Under the pieces are notes generated by a model. That model saw only the letters and a list, made by a program, of their open reading frames with translations. It had not been told where the DNA came from and searched no databases. Shown here piece by piece: positions 63,301-64,000 of a DNA stretch of 64,000 nucleotides. The translations under genes and the position numbers were made by a program. Source of the stretch: Pipra filicauda (Eukaryota > Chordata > Aves > Passeriformes > Pipridae); the NCBI RefSeq assembly GCF_003945595.2, contig NW_024104351.1, forward strand, positions 744,001-808,000. The letters are read 5' to 3'. Position 1 is the stretch's first letter. Each line of letters begins with the position of its first letter.

Positions 63301-64000
63301 TTTTTTTTCATGAAACAAATTCAGGCCAGTTTCTACAGAAGTTATATTAGATAACTGAGAAAATTTATGTCTCTTAAAAAACATTGTCCAGAAGGCTTGA
63401 GAGAACAGCTGGGTCTTGCCTCTTCTGCACTATCTGCATTTTCATTATCCTAAAATAAACTGCACTTCATTGCCATGCTTTTAACACTTTTAAGCAGCTG
63501 AAATCAAGCTGTTTCCTGTCCTCATCCATCATCCTACATATTTCAAACCTACTTATTACCAAAAATTACAGGTATATATCTATATACAGAGGTGCTTGTT
63601 TTTCTAACTGTTTCCCTCTTAGACTTTTATCCAGCACCCCAGACCACAGCTCTTTATTTACATTCACCCTACTACCCATATCTGCTATTTGTCCATGCAG
63701 ATCTCCACAACTCAAGCATCATCTCTTAGTCAGAACTGGCAGAAATTCAGAAATCCAGAAATTTCTGGATTCAAGTAGAAAACCCTAGAGCATGGAGCAA
63801 TCTATCTCTAGAATAAGATCTGGATTAAAATTTCTAGCCTTGGAAGCATCAAAATTTCATGCTTATTATAGAGTATCTCCTCATACTATCCCAACATACA
63901 GATAGAAATACGAATGTGCTTAATTCATGCCTGGGGATTCAACTCAGCTAACCTTAATCATCACAAAGGCAACATCTAATCTAATCTAAGATGGTTGTGT
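57338..64000. other. Intergenic to the end of the window
   Basis: No gene or transposon recognised. It includes a short CT repeat with an A run near 59466-59491, and a 15-bp tandem (TGTCTCACATCTTAG) twice near 58888-58921. Confidence 0.5.

Noticed and set aside
1..64000. CRISPR arrays, bacterial operons or plasmid features
   Set aside because: No regularly spaced repeats or prokaryotic gene organisation; the window is vertebrate nuclear DNA.

Overview
The window reads as bird nuclear DNA. The sequence is AT-rich and low in CpG, has vertebrate GT-AG introns, carries several CR1 LINE fragments (the dominant avian retroposon), and holds two solo long terminal repeats with TG...CA ends. The order or species cannot be told from the sequence alone.

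From about 1.2 to 19.65 kb, on the + strand, lies the 3' part of one gene, LRIG3 (leucine-rich repeats and immunoglobulin-like domains 3). Sixteen coding exons are supported by GT-AG splice sites and a continuous reading frame. They encode about 992 residues plus the stop. The known vertebrate protein is about 1,119 residues, so the signal peptide, N-terminal cap and first repeats (probably exons 1-3) lie upstream of the window. In order the window encodes 13 leucine-rich repeats (exons 4-11), the cysteine-capped LRR C-terminal domain (exon 12), three Ig-like domains (exons 13-15), one membrane helix with a basic stop-transfer (end of exon 15), and the cytoplasmic tail (exons 16-19). A 3' UTR with two polyadenylation signals follows. 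Exon numbers assume the usual 19-exon LRIG layout. LRIG3 is a type I membrane protein that modulates receptor signalling.

From about 19.7 to 64 kb no second protein-coding gene is recognised. This intergenic DNA holds: a + strand CR1 with a second, misordered CR1 piece beside it (28.0-28.7 kb); a 199-bp segment present twice in direct orientation with only four mismatches (33.3 and 35.6 kb); a 64-base T tract and a possible endogenous-retrovirus remnant between those two copies; a 1,095-bp solo LTR (36.5-37.6 kb); a 694-bp solo LTR with a perfect 5-bp target duplication (42.1-42.8 kb); a short CR1 tail (48.3 kb); a CR1 coding fragment (51.1-51.5 kb); and an 877-bp CR1 in minus orientation (56.5-57.3 kb). 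The remainder is AT-rich sequence with simple repeats.

I found no convincing new multi-gene system. The items most worth a second look are the 199-bp duplication around retroelement-like DNA, a minus-strand open frame near 26.3-26.5 kb with one predicted membrane helix, a tRNA-like A-box segment inside the 1.1-kb LTR, and a possible intron-retained short LRIG3 form.
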